This document shows, in pieces, positions 27,198 through 36,338 of a stretch of 64,000 bases of DNA. Position 1 is the first letter of the stretch; the number at the start of each line of letters is the position of its first letter. Made by a program: the position numbers and the translations under genes. The notes below the pieces were generated by a model. That model saw only the letters and a program-made list of their open reading frames with translations. It was not told the origin of the DNA and did no database searches. The DNA lies in contig NZ_MAUE01000008.1 of assembly GCF_001702265.1 (NCBI RefSeq), forward strand, positions 13,372 to 77,371, in the 5' to 3' direction. The DNA is from Pseudomonas aylmerensis (GTDB lineage: Bacteria; Pseudomonadota; Gammaproteobacteria; Pseudomonadales; Pseudomonadaceae).

Positions 27198-28127
27198 ATG
27201 ACCGCCGCGAATACCGCCCCACGTTTCAACCGTTTCAGCAAAGCCGAATGCCTCCTGGTGTTTATCACCATGATCTGGGGCGGCACCTTCTTGCTCGTGC
27301 AGCATGCCATGACGGTCAGCGGGCCGATGTTTTTCGTGGGCCTGCGCTTCGCCGCAGCGGCCATCGTGGTGGGCTTCTTCTCCCTGCGCACCCTGCGCGG
27401 CCTGACCCTGTTCGAGTTGAAGGCGGGCGCCTTCATCGGCACCTCGATCATGTTCGGCTACGGCATGCAGACCATCGGCCTGCAAACCATTCCAAGCAGC
27501 CAATCGGCCTTCATCACGGCGCTGTATGTACCGTGCGTGCCGCTGTTGCAGTGGTTGGTGCTGGGGCGCCGTCCGGGGCTGATGCCCAGTATCGGCATTA
27601 TGCTGGCATTTACCGGATTGATGCTGCTGACCGGCCCGACCGGAGCCTCGCTCAACTTCAGCCCCGGCGAGATCGCCACACTGATCTGCGCGATCGCGGT
27701 GGCGGCCGAAATCATCCTTATCGGCGCCTATGCCGGGCAGGTGGACGTGCGCCGGGTGACCGTGGTGCAACTGGCCACGGCGTCGCTGCTGTCATTTTTG
27801 ATGGTGGTGCCGATGGGCGAAGCGCTGCCGGGGTTTTCATGGTTGCTGGTATTCAGCGCCGTGGGCCTGGGCTTGACCAGCGCGGTGATCCAGGTGGCGA
27901 TGAACTGGGCGCAGCAAAGCGTCTCGCCCACCCGTGCCACGTTGATTTATGCCGGCGAGCCGGTGTGGGCCGGGGTTATCGGGCGAATCGCCGGGGAACG
28001 CTTCCCGCCACTGGCGATGCTGGGCGCGGCGTTGATTGTGGTGGCGGTGATTGTCAGTGAGTTGAAGACGCGCGGTTCGAAAGTTGTCGATGCCAAGGCC
28101 GAAGTCGAACCGGAAAGCCAGGGTTGA
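27198..28127 (+). CDS. EamA/DMT-family metabolite exporter
   Basis: A 309-residue protein with ten predicted membrane segments in two EamA repeats (CLLVFITMIWGGTFLLVQHA opening the first; EIATLICAIAVAAEIILIGAY opening the second). The family exports amino acids, purines or other metabolites. The ATG at 27198 was chosen by family N terminus. The divergent XRE-cupin gene suggests substrate-induced expression. Downstream, 28128-28294 holds an AAGCGGCAA...TTGCCGCTT inverted repeat and then the mnh operon promoter region. Confidence 0.88.
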   Translation: MTAANTAPRFNRFSKAECLLVFITMIWGGTFLLVQHAMTVSGPMFFVGLRFAAAAIVVGFFSLRTLRGLTLFELKAGAFIGTSIMFGYGMQTIGLQTIPSSQSAFITALYVPCVPLLQWLVLGRRPGLMPSIGIMLAFTGLMLLTGPTGASLNFSPGEIATLICAIAVAAEIILIGAYAGQVDVRRVTVVQLATASLLSFLMVVPMGEALPGFSWLLVFSAVGLGLTSAVIQVAMNWAQQSVSPTRATLIYAGEPVWAGVIGRIAGERFPPLAMLGAALIVVAVIVSELKTRGSKVVDAKAEVEPESQG

Positions 28128-28294
28128 TGATCTAAGCGGCAAACGGCAAGAAATATACCCTCGGCTATCCTCTTGTAGCTTGCCGCTTATAGCTGCCGTC
28201 TCCGACCTCTGTAGGATCCTGCCACATCTTGCCGTTTGGTGATCGAGAAAGCGGCACGTATGATGCATCCCAAACTCCCGCAGATTAGAAGCCT

Positions 28295-31216
28295 ATGTCC
28301 CTGATAGTTCTACTGCTTCTGCCTTTTATTGGCAGCTGTCTGGCGGCCTTGCTGCCGCACAATGCACGTAACACCGAATCCCTGCTGGCGGGCCTTGTGG
28401 CCTTGGTCGGCACGATTCAAGTCGCCCTGCTCTACCCCCAGATCGCCCACGGTGGCGTGATCCGCGAAGAATTCATGTGGTTGCCCAGCCTCGGGCTGAA
28501 CTTCGTGCTGCGCATGGATGGGTTCGCCTGGCTGTTCTCGATGCTGGTGCTGGGCATCGGCACGCTGGTGTCGCTGTACGCCCGCTACTACATGTCACCG
28601 GAAGACCCGGTGCCGCGTTTCTTCGCGTTTTTCCTGGCCTTCATGGGGGCCATGCTGGGCCTGGTGATTTCCGGCAACCTGATTCAGATCGTGTTCTTCT
28701 GGGAACTGACCAGCCTGTTCTCGTTCCTGCTGATCGGCTACTGGCACCACCGCGCCGATGCACGCCGGGGTGCCTATATGGCGCTGATGGTCACCGGTGC
28801 GGGCGGTCTGTGCCTGCTGGCCGGGGTGATGCTGCTGGGGCATATCGTCGGCAGCTATGACCTGGACCAGGTGCTGGCGGCGGGCGAGCAGATTCGCGCG
28901 CATTCGCTGTACCCGGTCATGCTGGCGCTGGTGCTGATCGGCGCCCTGAGCAAGAGCGCACAGTTCCCGTTCCACTTCTGGCTGCCCCACGCGATGGCGG
29001 CGCCGACCCCGGTTTCCGCCTACCTGCACTCGGCGACGATGGTGAAGGCCGGCGTGTTCCTGCTGGCCCGCCTGTGGCCGTCGCTGTCCGGCAGCGAAGA
29101 ATGGTTCTGGATCGTCGGCGGTGCCGGCGCCCTCACCCTCCTCCTCGGCGCTTACTGCGCCATGTTCCAAAACGATCTCAAGGGCCTGCTGGCCTACTCC
29201 ACGATCAGCCACCTCGGGCTGATCACCCTCCTGCTGGGCCTCAACAGCCCGCTGGCCGCCGTCGCCGCCGTGTTTCACATTCTCAACCACGCGACCTTCA
29301 AGGCCTCGCTGTTCATGGCCGCCGGCATCATCGACCACGAAAGCGGCACCCGCGATATCCGCAAGCTCAGCGGCCTGGTGCGGTTGATCCCGTTTACCGC
29401 GACCCTGGCGATGGTCGCGAGTGCCTCCATGGCCGGCGTACCGTTGCTCAACGGGTTCCTGTCCAAAGAGATGTTCTTCGCCGAAACCGTGTTCATCACC
29501 TCGACCGCCTGGGTGGAGTTCGCCCTGCCATTGATCGCGACTATTGCCGGTACGTTCAGCGTGGCCTACGCCCTGCGCTTCACTGTCGACGTGTTCTTCG
29601 GCCCGACCGCCACCAACCTGCCGCATACCCCACACGAACCGCCGCGCTGGATGCGCGCGCCGGTCGAGCTGCTGGTGTTCACCTGCCTGCTGGTGGGGAT
29701 CTTCCCGGCCCAGGTGGTCGGTTCGATCCTCGCCGCCGCCGCCCTGCCGGTCGTAGGCGGAGTGCTGCCCGAGTACAGCCTGGCGATCTGGCACGGCTGG
29801 AATGCGCCGATGATCATGAGCCTGGTGGCGATGACCGGTGGCGTGGTGCTGTACCTGCTGCTGCGCAAGCAGCTCAAGCGCGGGCGCTTCAAGTACCCGC
29901 CGATCATCAGCTACTTCAACGGCAAGCGCGGCTTCGAGCGCAGCCTGGTAGTGATGATGCGCGGCGTGCGCAAGATCGAAAAACGCATCAGCACCAAACG
30001 CCTGCAGACCCAGCTGTTCCTGCTGGTGCTGGCGGCAGTGATCGCCGGCCTGATCCCGATGCTGCACAGCGGCATCAGCTGGGGCGACCGCCCGAAAATC
30101 CCGGGGTCCATCGTGTTCGTGACCTTGTGGCTGCTGGCGATTGCCTGTGCCCTCGGCGCTGCCTGGCAGGCCAAGTATCACCGGCTGGCGGCCCTGACCA
30201 TGGTCAGCGTGTGCGGCCTGATGACCTGCATCACCTTTGTGTGGTTCTCGGCGCCGGACCTGGCGCTGACGCAGCTGGTAGTCGAGGTGGTGACCACCGT
30301 GCTGATCCTGCTGGGCCTGCGCTGGCTGCCACGGCGGATCGAAGAAGTCTCGCCACTGCCCAGCTCGCTGCGCAAGGCACGTGTCCGTCGCCTGCGTGAC
30401 TTCCTGCTCTCCACCGTGGTGGGCGGCGGCATGGCGCTGCTGTCCTACGCGATGCTGACGCGCCAGACGCCCAACGACATTTCCTCGTTCTACTTGAGTC
30501 GCGCCCTGCCCGAAGGCGGCGGCAGCAATGTGGTGAACGTAATGCTGGTGGACTTCCGGGGCTTCGACACCTTGGGCGAAATCACCGTGCTCGGCGCCGT
30601 GGCGCTGACGGTGTACGCCCTGCTGCGCCGTTTCCGCCCGTCCAAGGAAAGCATGCAACTGCCGGCGCAACAGCGCCAGCTCGCGCCGGACGTGGCCACC
30701 GACCTGGTCAACCCGCGCCAGGCCAGCGACACCGCCCTGGGCTTCATGATGGTACCGGCGGTGCTGGTGCGCCTGCTGCTGCCGATTGCGCTGGTGGTGT
30801 CGTTCTACCTGTTCATGCGCGGCCACAACCAACCGGGCGGCGGCTTCGTCGCCGGGCTGGTGATGTCGGTGGCGTTTATCCTGCAATACATGGTCGCCGG
30901 CACCCAGTGGGTCGAGGCGCAGATGAGCCTGCGGCCGATGCGCTGGATGGGCTTCGGGCTGTTCTCGGCGACCCTCACCGGGCTCGGTGCGCTGTTTGCC
31001 GGGTACCCCTTCCTGACCACGCACACCTGGTATTTCAGCCTGCCGCTGCTGGGCGACATTCATATCGCCAGCGCGTTGTTCTTCGACGTTGGCGTGTACG
31101 CCATGGTCGTCGGCTCGACGCTGCTGATGCTCACCGCCCTCGGTCACCAATCCGTACGAGCGCATAAACCGAGCAACCAGGCCAAAGTGGTTGCCGCAAC
31201 GGAAGGAGCCGCCTGA
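28295..31216 (+). CDS. mnhA: Na+/H+ antiporter subunit A (A/B fusion), MnhA/MrpA type
   Basis: A 973-residue, largely hydrophobic protein. Residues 1 to about 750 match the NuoL-like MrpA core, with the proton-channel motifs FFWELTSLFSFLLIGYWHH, SKSAQFPFHFWLPHAMAAPTPVSAYLHSATMVKAGVFLLAR and NDLKGLLAYSTISHLGLITLLLG. The C-terminal part (about 810-960, VRLLLPIALVVSFYLFMRGHNQPGGGFVAGLVMS) is the MrpB domain fused in frame, as in the Pseudomonas six-gene type. The complex exchanges cytoplasmic Na+ (or K+) for protons at the inner membrane, supporting pH and salt homeostasis. First gene of the operon; its stop overlaps mnhC by one base. Confidence 0.95.
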   Translation: MSLIVLLLLPFIGSCLAALLPHNARNTESLLAGLVALVGTIQVALLYPQIAHGGVIREEFMWLPSLGLNFVLRMDGFAWLFSMLVLGIGTLVSLYARYYMSPEDPVPRFFAFFLAFMGAMLGLVISGNLIQIVFFWELTSLFSFLLIGYWHHRADARRGAYMALMVTGAGGLCLLAGVMLLGHIVGSYDLDQVLAAGEQIRAHSLYPVMLALVLIGALSKSAQFPFHFWLPHAMAAPTPVSAYLHSATMVKAGVFLLARLWPSLSGSEEWFWIVGGAGALTLLLGAYCAMFQNDLKGLLAYSTISHLGLITLLLGLNSPLAAVAAVFHILNHATFKASLFMAAGIIDHESGTRDIRKLSGLVRLIPFTATLAMVASASMAGVPLLNGFLSKEMFFAETVFITSTAWVEFALPLIATIAGTFSVAYALRFTVDVFFGPTATNLPHTPHEPPRWMRAPVELLVFTCLLVGIFPAQVVGSILAAAALPVVGGVLPEYSLAIWHGWNAPMIMSLVAMTGGVVLYLLLRKQLKRGRFKYPPIISYFNGKRGFERSLVVMMRGVRKIEKRISTKRLQTQLFLLVLAAVIAGLIPMLHSGISWGDRPKIPGSIVFVTLWLLAIACALGAAWQAKYHRLAALTMVSVCGLMTCITFVWFSAPDLALTQLVVEVVTTVLILLGLRWLPRRIEEVSPLPSSLRKARVRRLRDFLLSTVVGGGMALLSYAMLTRQTPNDISSFYLSRALPEGGGSNVVNVMLVDFRGFDTLGEITVLGAVALTVYALLRRFRPSKESMQLPAQQRQLAPDVATDLVNPRQASDTALGFMMVPAVLVRLLLPIALVVSFYLFMRGHNQPGGGFVAGLVMSVAFILQYMVAGTQWVEAQMSLRPMRWMGFGLFSATLTGLGALFAGYPFLTTHTWYFSLPLLGDIHIASALFFDVGVYAMVVGSTLLMLTALGHQSVRAHKPSNQAKVVAATEGAA

Positions 31217-31560
31217 TGGAAGAAGTCATCGCAATCGCCATTGGGGTCCTGGCGGCCTCCGGCGTCTGGTTGATCCTGCGCCCACGGACGTTCCAGGTGG
31301 TGATGGGCCTGTGCCTGCTGTCGTATGGGGTCAACCTGTTCATCTTCAGCATGGGCAGCCTGTTTATCGGCAAGGAGCCGATCATCAAGGACGGCGTGCC
31401 GCAAGACCTGCTCAACTACACCGATCCGCTGCCCCAGGCGCTGGTGCTCACGGCCATCGTGATCAGCTTCGCCATGACCGCCTTGTTCCTGGTGGTGCTG
31501 CTGGCCTCCCGGGGCCTGACCGGCACGGACCATGTGGACGGCCGGGAGCCCAAGGAATGA
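31216..31560 (+). CDS. mnhC: Na+/H+ antiporter subunit C
   Basis: A 114-residue NuoK-like membrane protein with three hydrophobic segments and the family motif GLCLLSYGVNLFIFSMG followed by DPLPQALVLTAIVISFAMTA, which carries a buried acidic residue neighbourhood. It overlaps both mnhA (1 nt) and mnhD (4 nt). Confidence 0.95.
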   Translation: MEEVIAIAIGVLAASGVWLILRPRTFQVVMGLCLLSYGVNLFIFSMGSLFIGKEPIIKDGVPQDLLNYTDPLPQALVLTAIVISFAMTALFLVVLLASRGLTGTDHVDGREPKE

Positions 31561-33239
31561 CGTGGATGAATCAACTGATTGTCGCGCCGATCCTGCTGCC
31601 GTTGCTGACCGCCGCGTTGATGCTGATGCTCGGCGAGAAACACCGCCCGCTCAAGGCGCGCATCAACCTGTTCTCCAGCATGATCGGCCTGGGTATCGCG
31701 ATTCTGCTGCTGTACTGGACGCAAAAAGGCGGACCCGGCTCGATTGGCGTGTACCTGCCGGGCAACTGGCAGGTGCCGTTCGGCATTGTGCTGGTGATCG
31801 ACCAACTGTCGGCACTGATGCTGGTGCTGACGGGGATCATCGGTGTGAGCGCGCTGCTGTTCGCCATGGCCCGCTGGGACCGTGCCGGCACCAGTTTCCA
31901 TGCGTTGTTCCAGATCCAGATGATGGGCCTGTACGGCGCGTTCCTGACCGCCGACCTGTTCAACCTGTTCGTGTTCTTCGAGGTGCTGCTGGCGGCGTCC
32001 TACGGCTTGATGCTGCACGGCTCGGGGCGGGCGCGGGTGTCGTCGGGGCTGCATTACATTGCGATCAACCTGCTGGCGTCGTCGTTGTTCCTGATTGGTG
32101 CGGCGATGATCTACGGCGTCACCGGCACGCTGAACTTCGCTGACCTGGCACTGAAAATCCCGCTGGTGCCCGAGGCTGATCGCGGCTTGCTGCACGCCGG
32201 TGCGGCAATCCTCGCCACGGCGTTCCTGGCCAAGGCCGGCATGTGGCCGCTGAACTTCTGGCTGGCGCCCGCCTATTCCTCGGCCAGCGCACCGGTGGCG
32301 GCGATGTTCGCGATCATGACCAAGGTCGGCGTGTACACCGTGCTGCGGTTGTGGACCCTGCTGTTCTCCGGCCAGGCCGGGGCCTCGGCGCTGTTTGGCG
32401 GCGACTGGCTGGTGTACGGCGGCATGGCCACGATCATCTGCGCGGCGCTGGCGATGATCGCTGCGCAGCGGCTGGAGCGCATGGCAAGCCTGAGCATCCT
32501 AGTTTCGGCCGGGATCCTGTTGTCAGCGGTGGGCTTTGCCCAGCCCAGCCTGACTGCCGGCACGTTGTTCTATCTGGTCAGCTCCACGCTGGCGCTGAGC
32601 GCGCTGTTCCTGCTGGCCGAATTGATCGAACGCTCGCGCTCGGCCAATGACCTGCCGCTGGACGAGGAAATCGACGCGCTGCCCAAGGCCATGGAGTCCT
32701 TGCACCCGCGTCCGGGCGTCAACCTGGATGACGAGCAAAAGGCCGTGATCGGCCAGGTCATCCCCTGGACCATGGCCTTCCTCGGCTTGAGCTTCGTGGC
32801 GTGCGCCTTGCTGATCATCGGCATGCCGCCGCTGTCGGGGTTTATCGGTAAGCTCAGCTTGTTGAGTGCGCTGGTCAATCCGCTGGGCCTGGGCGTCAGT
32901 GTCGATGAGCCGATTCGTCCTGCGGCCTGGGGCCTGGTGGCGCTGCTGATCCTGTCCGGCCTGGCCTCGCTGATCGCTTTCGCCCGCCTGGGCATCCAGC
33001 GCTTCTGGACCCCGGAGGAGCGCCCCTCGCCGCTGCTGCGCCGCTATGAATGCGTGCCGATCTTCTTCCTGCTGGGCTTGAGCATCCTGCTGACCTTCAA
33101 GGCCGAACCGTTGATGCGCTACACCCAGGCCACCGCCGAGAGCCTCAACAACCCGGAACACTACGTGATGGCCGTCATGGCAACGCGCCCAATTCCGAGC
33201 CCTGAAGCCAAGTCCGCCGCGCTGGAGGTGCAGCCATGA
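31557..33239 (+). CDS. mnhD: Na+/H+ antiporter subunit D
   Basis: A 560-residue NuoN/NuoM-like subunit with about 14 membrane segments. Motifs include FFEVLLAASYGLMLHGS, KAGMWPLNFWLAPAYSSASAPVAAMFAIMTKVGVYTVLRL and IGMPPLSGFIGKLSLL. The ATG at 31557 overlaps mnhC by 4 nt; the longer frame beginning inside mnhA is not plausible. Relative to Bacillus MrpD (near 490 residues) it has an extra hydrophilic loop at about residues 360-395 (RSRSANDLPLDEEIDAL), as is common in Pseudomonas. Confidence 0.94.
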   Translation: MTWMNQLIVAPILLPLLTAALMLMLGEKHRPLKARINLFSSMIGLGIAILLLYWTQKGGPGSIGVYLPGNWQVPFGIVLVIDQLSALMLVLTGIIGVSALLFAMARWDRAGTSFHALFQIQMMGLYGAFLTADLFNLFVFFEVLLAASYGLMLHGSGRARVSSGLHYIAINLLASSLFLIGAAMIYGVTGTLNFADLALKIPLVPEADRGLLHAGAAILATAFLAKAGMWPLNFWLAPAYSSASAPVAAMFAIMTKVGVYTVLRLWTLLFSGQAGASALFGGDWLVYGGMATIICAALAMIAAQRLERMASLSILVSAGILLSAVGFAQPSLTAGTLFYLVSSTLALSALFLLAELIERSRSANDLPLDEEIDALPKAMESLHPRPGVNLDDEQKAVIGQVIPWTMAFLGLSFVACALLIIGMPPLSGFIGKLSLLSALVNPLGLGVSVDEPIRPAAWGLVALLILSGLASLIAFARLGIQRFWTPEERPSPLLRRYECVPIFFLLGLSILLTFKAEPLMRYTQATAESLNNPEHYVMAVMATRPIPSPEAKSAALEVQP

Positions 33240-33724
33240 AGCGTCTGTTCCCTGCCCCGTGGCTGTCCCTGGCGTTGTGGGTATTGTGGCTGGTGTTGAA
33301 CCTGTCGGTGAGCCCCGGCAACCTGCTGCTGGGTGCGTTGCTGGGCGTTCTTGCGCCCTTGCTGATGGCGCCGTTGCGGCCGTTGCCAATCCGTATCCGT
33401 CGCCCGGGGGTGATCACTCGCCTGTTCTTGCGCGTGGGCCGGGATGTGATCATCTCCAACCTGCAAGTGGCCTGGGGCGTGCTGACGTGTGGGTCACGCC
33501 CGCCGCGCTCGCGTTTTATCAAGATCCCCCTGGACCTGCGCGACGCCAACGGCCTGGCCGTGCTGTCGATGATCACCAGCGTCACGCCCGGCACCGTCTG
33601 GTCTGAACTGGCGCTGGACCGCAGCATCCTGCTGCTGCACGTGTTCGACCTGGATGACGAAGCGCACTTTATCCAGCACTTCAAGGATGCCTATGAACGG
33701 CCCCTCATGGAGATCTTCGAATGA
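33236..33724 (+). CDS. mnhE: Na+/H+ antiporter subunit E
   Basis: A 162-residue MrpE protein: N-terminal hydrophobic segments (SLALWVLWLVLNLSVSPGNLLLG), then a cytoplasmic domain with the signature SRFIKIPLDLRDANGLAVLSMITSVTPGTVW and HVFDLDDEAHFIQHFK. It overlaps mnhD and mnhF by 4 nt each. Confidence 0.94.
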   Translation: MKRLFPAPWLSLALWVLWLVLNLSVSPGNLLLGALLGVLAPLLMAPLRPLPIRIRRPGVITRLFLRVGRDVIISNLQVAWGVLTCGSRPPRSRFIKIPLDLRDANGLAVLSMITSVTPGTVWSELALDRSILLLHVFDLDDEAHFIQHFKDAYERPLMEIFE

Positions 33725-33999
33725 GCGCCCTGCTTTCCAATGCGATCCTGTTCAGCCTGTTCCTGTTCTCGCTGGCCATGGTGCTGACCCTGATCCGCCT
33801 GTTCAAGGGCCCGTCGGCCCAGGACCGGGTACTCGCGCTGGACTACCTGTACATCCTGGCGATGCTGATGATGCTGGTGCTGGGCATTCGGTATGCGAGT
33901 GACACCTACTTTGAAGCGGCGCTGCTGATTGCACTGTTCGGCTTCGTGGGCTCGTTTGCCCTGGCGAAATTCCTGCTGCGTGGGGAGGTGATTGAATGA
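33721..33999 (+). CDS. mnhF: Na+/H+ antiporter subunit F
   Basis: A 92-residue, three-helix MrpF protein with the conserved RLFKGPSAQDRVLALDYLY motif between the first two helices. It overlaps mnhE and mnhG by 4 nt each. Confidence 0.94.
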   Translation: MSALLSNAILFSLFLFSLAMVLTLIRLFKGPSAQDRVLALDYLYILAMLMMLVLGIRYASDTYFEAALLIALFGFVGSFALAKFLLRGEVIE

Positions 34000-34334
34000 T
34001 GCCGTTGTGGATGGAAATCGTTGTCGCAGTGCTACTGGTGCTCAGCAGCGTGTTTGCGTTGATTGGCGCGCTTGGCTTGCTGCGGATGAAGGACTTCTTC
34101 CAGCGCATGCACCCGCCTGCCCTGGCTTCGACGCTGGGCGCCTGGTGCGTGGCGTTGGCGTCGATTATCTATTTTTCGGTGCTCAAGTCCGGGCCGGTGT
34201 TGCACGGCTGGCTGATCCCGATCTTGCTCTCGATCACCGTGCCGGTAACCACGTTGCTATTGGCGCGCACCGCGCTGTTTCGCAAGCGCATGGCCGGCGA
34301 TGATGTACCTGCCGAAGTCAGCAGCCGCCGCTGA
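33996..34334 (+). CDS. mnhG: Na+/H+ antiporter subunit G
   Basis: A 112-residue, three-helix MrpG protein with the signature ALIGALGLLRMKDFFQRMHPPALASTLGAW. Last gene of the operon, closed by a REP inverted pair 26 nt after the stop. Confidence 0.94.
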   Translation: MMPLWMEIVVAVLLVLSSVFALIGALGLLRMKDFFQRMHPPALASTLGAWCVALASIIYFSVLKSGPVLHGWLIPILLSITVPVTTLLLARTALFRKRMAGDDVPAEVSSRR

Positions 34335-34360
34335 TTCATCAAGCGAACACAGTAAAAAAT

Positions 34361-34447
34361 GTGGGAGCGGGCTTGCTCGCGAAGGCGGTTTTTCAGTCAG
34401 CACATCAGCGACTGACCTACAGCATTCGCGAGCAAGCCCGCTCCCAC
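34361..34447. repeat. REP inverted pair after mnhG
   Basis: GTGGGAGCGGGCTTGCTCGC starts at 34361 and its exact complement ends at 34447, giving a long hairpin with a 35-45-nt centre. It separates the mnh operon from the converging HIT gene. A very similar pair, including the preceding CAC.GTAAAAAAT, is at 37134-37220. Confidence 0.85.
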
Positions 34448-34460
34448 ATTTGGTTTTGCA

Positions 34461-34919
34461 TCAGACAAATGATCTGATGTGCGCCGCCAACTCCGCTAGC
34501 TCGGCATCATCCGCCCGCACAAAATCGTGGGACGAGATATAGCCCTCATAGGCTTCGAAGAACTTCTCCACCTTGGAGCTGATGGGCTTGAAGGTACTGT
34601 CCCCGCCCGTCCCATGCATGGGAAACAGCTTCGCATGCAGATGATCCACTCCATACCCTTCCAGCATCATCCCCGTACGGGCCACATCGGGAAACGCGCG
34701 GTCAATCTGTTGCGCAGTCTTCTTCGCGGCGATAGCAAGCCCGGCCAACACCTCATCCGACTGCGCAAACGCATAGCTGCCGTAGTGCTGCTTGGGGATT
34801 ACCACGCTGAAACCGGGGGTGTTAGGGAAGATCGAAAGAAACGCCATATGCTGGTCGTCTTCCCACAAGATGTGCGCCGGGGAAGTCTTTTGAACGATGC
34901 TGCAGAAAATACACGTCAT
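34461..34919 (-). CDS. HIT-family hydrolase
   Basis: A 152-residue histidine-triad protein, cytoplasmic, expected to hydrolyse nucleotide phosphoramidates or dinucleoside polyphosphates. The N-terminal CIFC..V pattern (possible Zn site), FSVVIPKQHYGSYAF and the triad region VDHLHAKLFP are present. The triad is His93-x-His95-x-Lys97: the nucleophilic middle His is kept but the third His is Lys. GGAG 7 nt upstream supports the ATG at 34919 over one four codons earlier. Confidence 0.88.
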   Translation of the reverse strand: MTCIFCSIVQKTSPAHILWEDDQHMAFLSIFPNTPGFSVVIPKQHYGSYAFAQSDEVLAGLAIAAKKTAQQIDRAFPDVARTGMMLEGYGVDHLHAKLFPMHGTGGDSTFKPISSKVEKFFEAYEGYISSHDFVRADDAELAELAAHIRSFV

Positions 34920-34969
34920 TTGAATCTCCATCAGTGGCTCTTGTTGCCCTTCAGATAGCACAGATTCCG

Positions 34970-35638
34970 TTACAAGATCGACGCGCCAAACCTGCGAAAC
35001 CGTGGCATCCAATCATCGAGAATCTGCGCCGACGCCAGCACGTGATGCGCCCGCCCGATCAATAGCCGACGTGGCACAAAGCCGATGTATCGCGAGTCAT
35101 CGCTGTTATCGCGGTTATCACCCAGCATGAAATAGCTGTCGGCCGGCACCACCACTGGCGCGAAATTGCGCATCGCCCGCACCGTCGGCATGAACTGCAC
35201 AGTACGCTGGCGGTTGGCGGCCAATTCGTTCAGCTTGATCCCAGGTACCGTATGACCTGGGACAATTGGCTCGCTGATGTCCTGCGCATCACTGTAGGTG
35301 GCTGGCGTACCGTTGACCCACAGCACTTCATCGCGCATTTCCAGGGTGTCGCCGGGAACGCCGACAATCCGCTTGATCAGGCGCATGCCATCCTTGGGTG
35401 ACGAAAATGTCACCACATCGCCGCGCTGGGGGTTATCGAGGTGGGCCAGGGAAATGTCCGTGAGCGGGACCTTGAGGTCATACGCTACGCGATTGACCAG
35501 CACCACATCGCCTTCCAGCAAGGTCGGGCGCATGGAGCCGGAGGGAATCGGATTCCAGTCTGCCAGGGAGGTACGGAAAACGCCGAAGCATATCCAGAAA
35601 ATGATTGCGTAACGGTAACGGATCAACCAACTTCGCAT
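34970..35638 (-). CDS. Signal peptidase I, short paralogue
   Basis: A 222-residue S26 leader peptidase. Catalytic Ser35 lies in PIPSGSMRPTL and the general-base Lys89 in GMRLIKRIVGVPGD; the FMLGDNRDNSDDSRYIGFVP box is complete. The main LepB of Pseudomonas is near 284 residues with two membrane segments; this one has only one short N-terminal segment (YAIIFWICFGVFRTSLA), so it is a second enzyme. The start at 35638 has GAGGA just upstream; 35665 is an alternative start. It cleaves signal peptides on the periplasmic side of the inner membrane; a special client is possible but none is adjacent. Confidence 0.88.
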   Translation of the reverse strand: MRSWLIRYRYAIIFWICFGVFRTSLADWNPIPSGSMRPTLLEGDVVLVNRVAYDLKVPLTDISLAHLDNPQRGDVVTFSSPKDGMRLIKRIVGVPGDTLEMRDEVLWVNGTPATYSDAQDISEPIVPGHTVPGIKLNELAANRQRTVQFMPTVRAMRNFAPVVVPADSYFMLGDNRDNSDDSRYIGFVPRRLLIGRAHHVLASAQILDDWMPRFRRFGASIL

Positions 35639-35709
35639 ACATCCTCGCACGACAGAAAAGGGCATCAGGATTGTTTCTCAGACGCCCGGTTGTGGCACGC
35701 GAGGATTAA

Positions 35710-35736
35710 ATGAGTATTAGCGTCAAAGCGCACTAA
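35710..35736 (+). CDS. Possible 8-codon leader ORF before the RibD-like gene
   Basis: ATG at 35710 preceded by GAGG encodes MSISVKAH and stops with TAA at 35734-35736, directly before the AAGGAG of the next gene at 35751. Such a placement could couple translation, but an 8-codon frame can arise by chance. Confidence 0.2.
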   Translation: MSISVKAH

Positions 35737-35750
35737 AAGGAGTTTTCGCC

Positions 35751-36314
35751 ATGGATATCCGCTGTTCCGTTTTTATCGCAACCAGCATCGACGGTTTTAT
35801 TGCCCGTCCAGACGGTGATATCGAATGGTTGCACCGACCGGAATACGAAACCGCCGAGCTGAACGGCGTGACCTATGAACGCTTCATCGCCACGGTCGAT
35901 GCACTGGTAATGGGTCGCAAAACCCTGGAGAAAGTCTCGTCCTTCCCGGATTGGCCCTACGAGGGCACCCCCGTCATTGCGCTCTCCCATCAGCCTCTGC
36001 AGATCCCTGCGCATCTGGAGGGCAAGGTCGAGTTGATGGCGGGAGACGTCACCTCACTCGTGGCAACGTTAGCCGAACGCGGTATGAAGCACCTCTATAT
36101 CGACGGTGGCCAGACGATCCAGGCGTTTCTTGAAGCGGGCTTGGTCAATGAGCTGATCATTACGCGTATCCCCGTTTTGCTGGGGCAAGGCATTCCACTG
36201 TTCAGCCAGGTTGGCAGTGAGCAGGAGCTGCAGCATGTTGGCACCTACATGTCGGACAATGGTTTTGTGCAAAGTCGGTATCAAGTAATGTCAGGCGCTC
36301 ACGCCGCGCAATAG
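35751..36314 (+). CDS. Dihydrofolate-reductase-superfamily protein (RibD C-terminal type)
   Basis: A 187-residue protein of the RibD_C/YyaP type: N-terminal SVFIATSIDGFIARPDGDI, then VDALVMGRKTLEKV, and LYIDGGQTIQAFLEAGLVNELIITRIPVLLGQGIPLF. The fold binds NADPH; members are uncharacterised reductases and not proven in folate or flavin synthesis. AAGGAG 7 nt upstream fixes the ATG. It precedes another DHFR-like gene by 24 nt in the same direction, so they probably form an operon. Confidence 0.85.
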   Translation: MDIRCSVFIATSIDGFIARPDGDIEWLHRPEYETAELNGVTYERFIATVDALVMGRKTLEKVSSFPDWPYEGTPVIALSHQPLQIPAHLEGKVELMAGDVTSLVATLAERGMKHLYIDGGQTIQAFLEAGLVNELIITRIPVLLGQGIPLFSQVGSEQELQHVGTYMSDNGFVQSRYQVMSGAHAAQ

Positions 36315-36338
36315 TGGATTTCCCTGAAGGAACAGACC

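Noticed and set aside
28595..31165. 856-codon minus-strand frame opposite mnhA
   Set aside because: It is the antisense shadow of a GC-rich gene with strong family matches; the translation is low-complexity (Gln/His/Arg-rich) with no domain.
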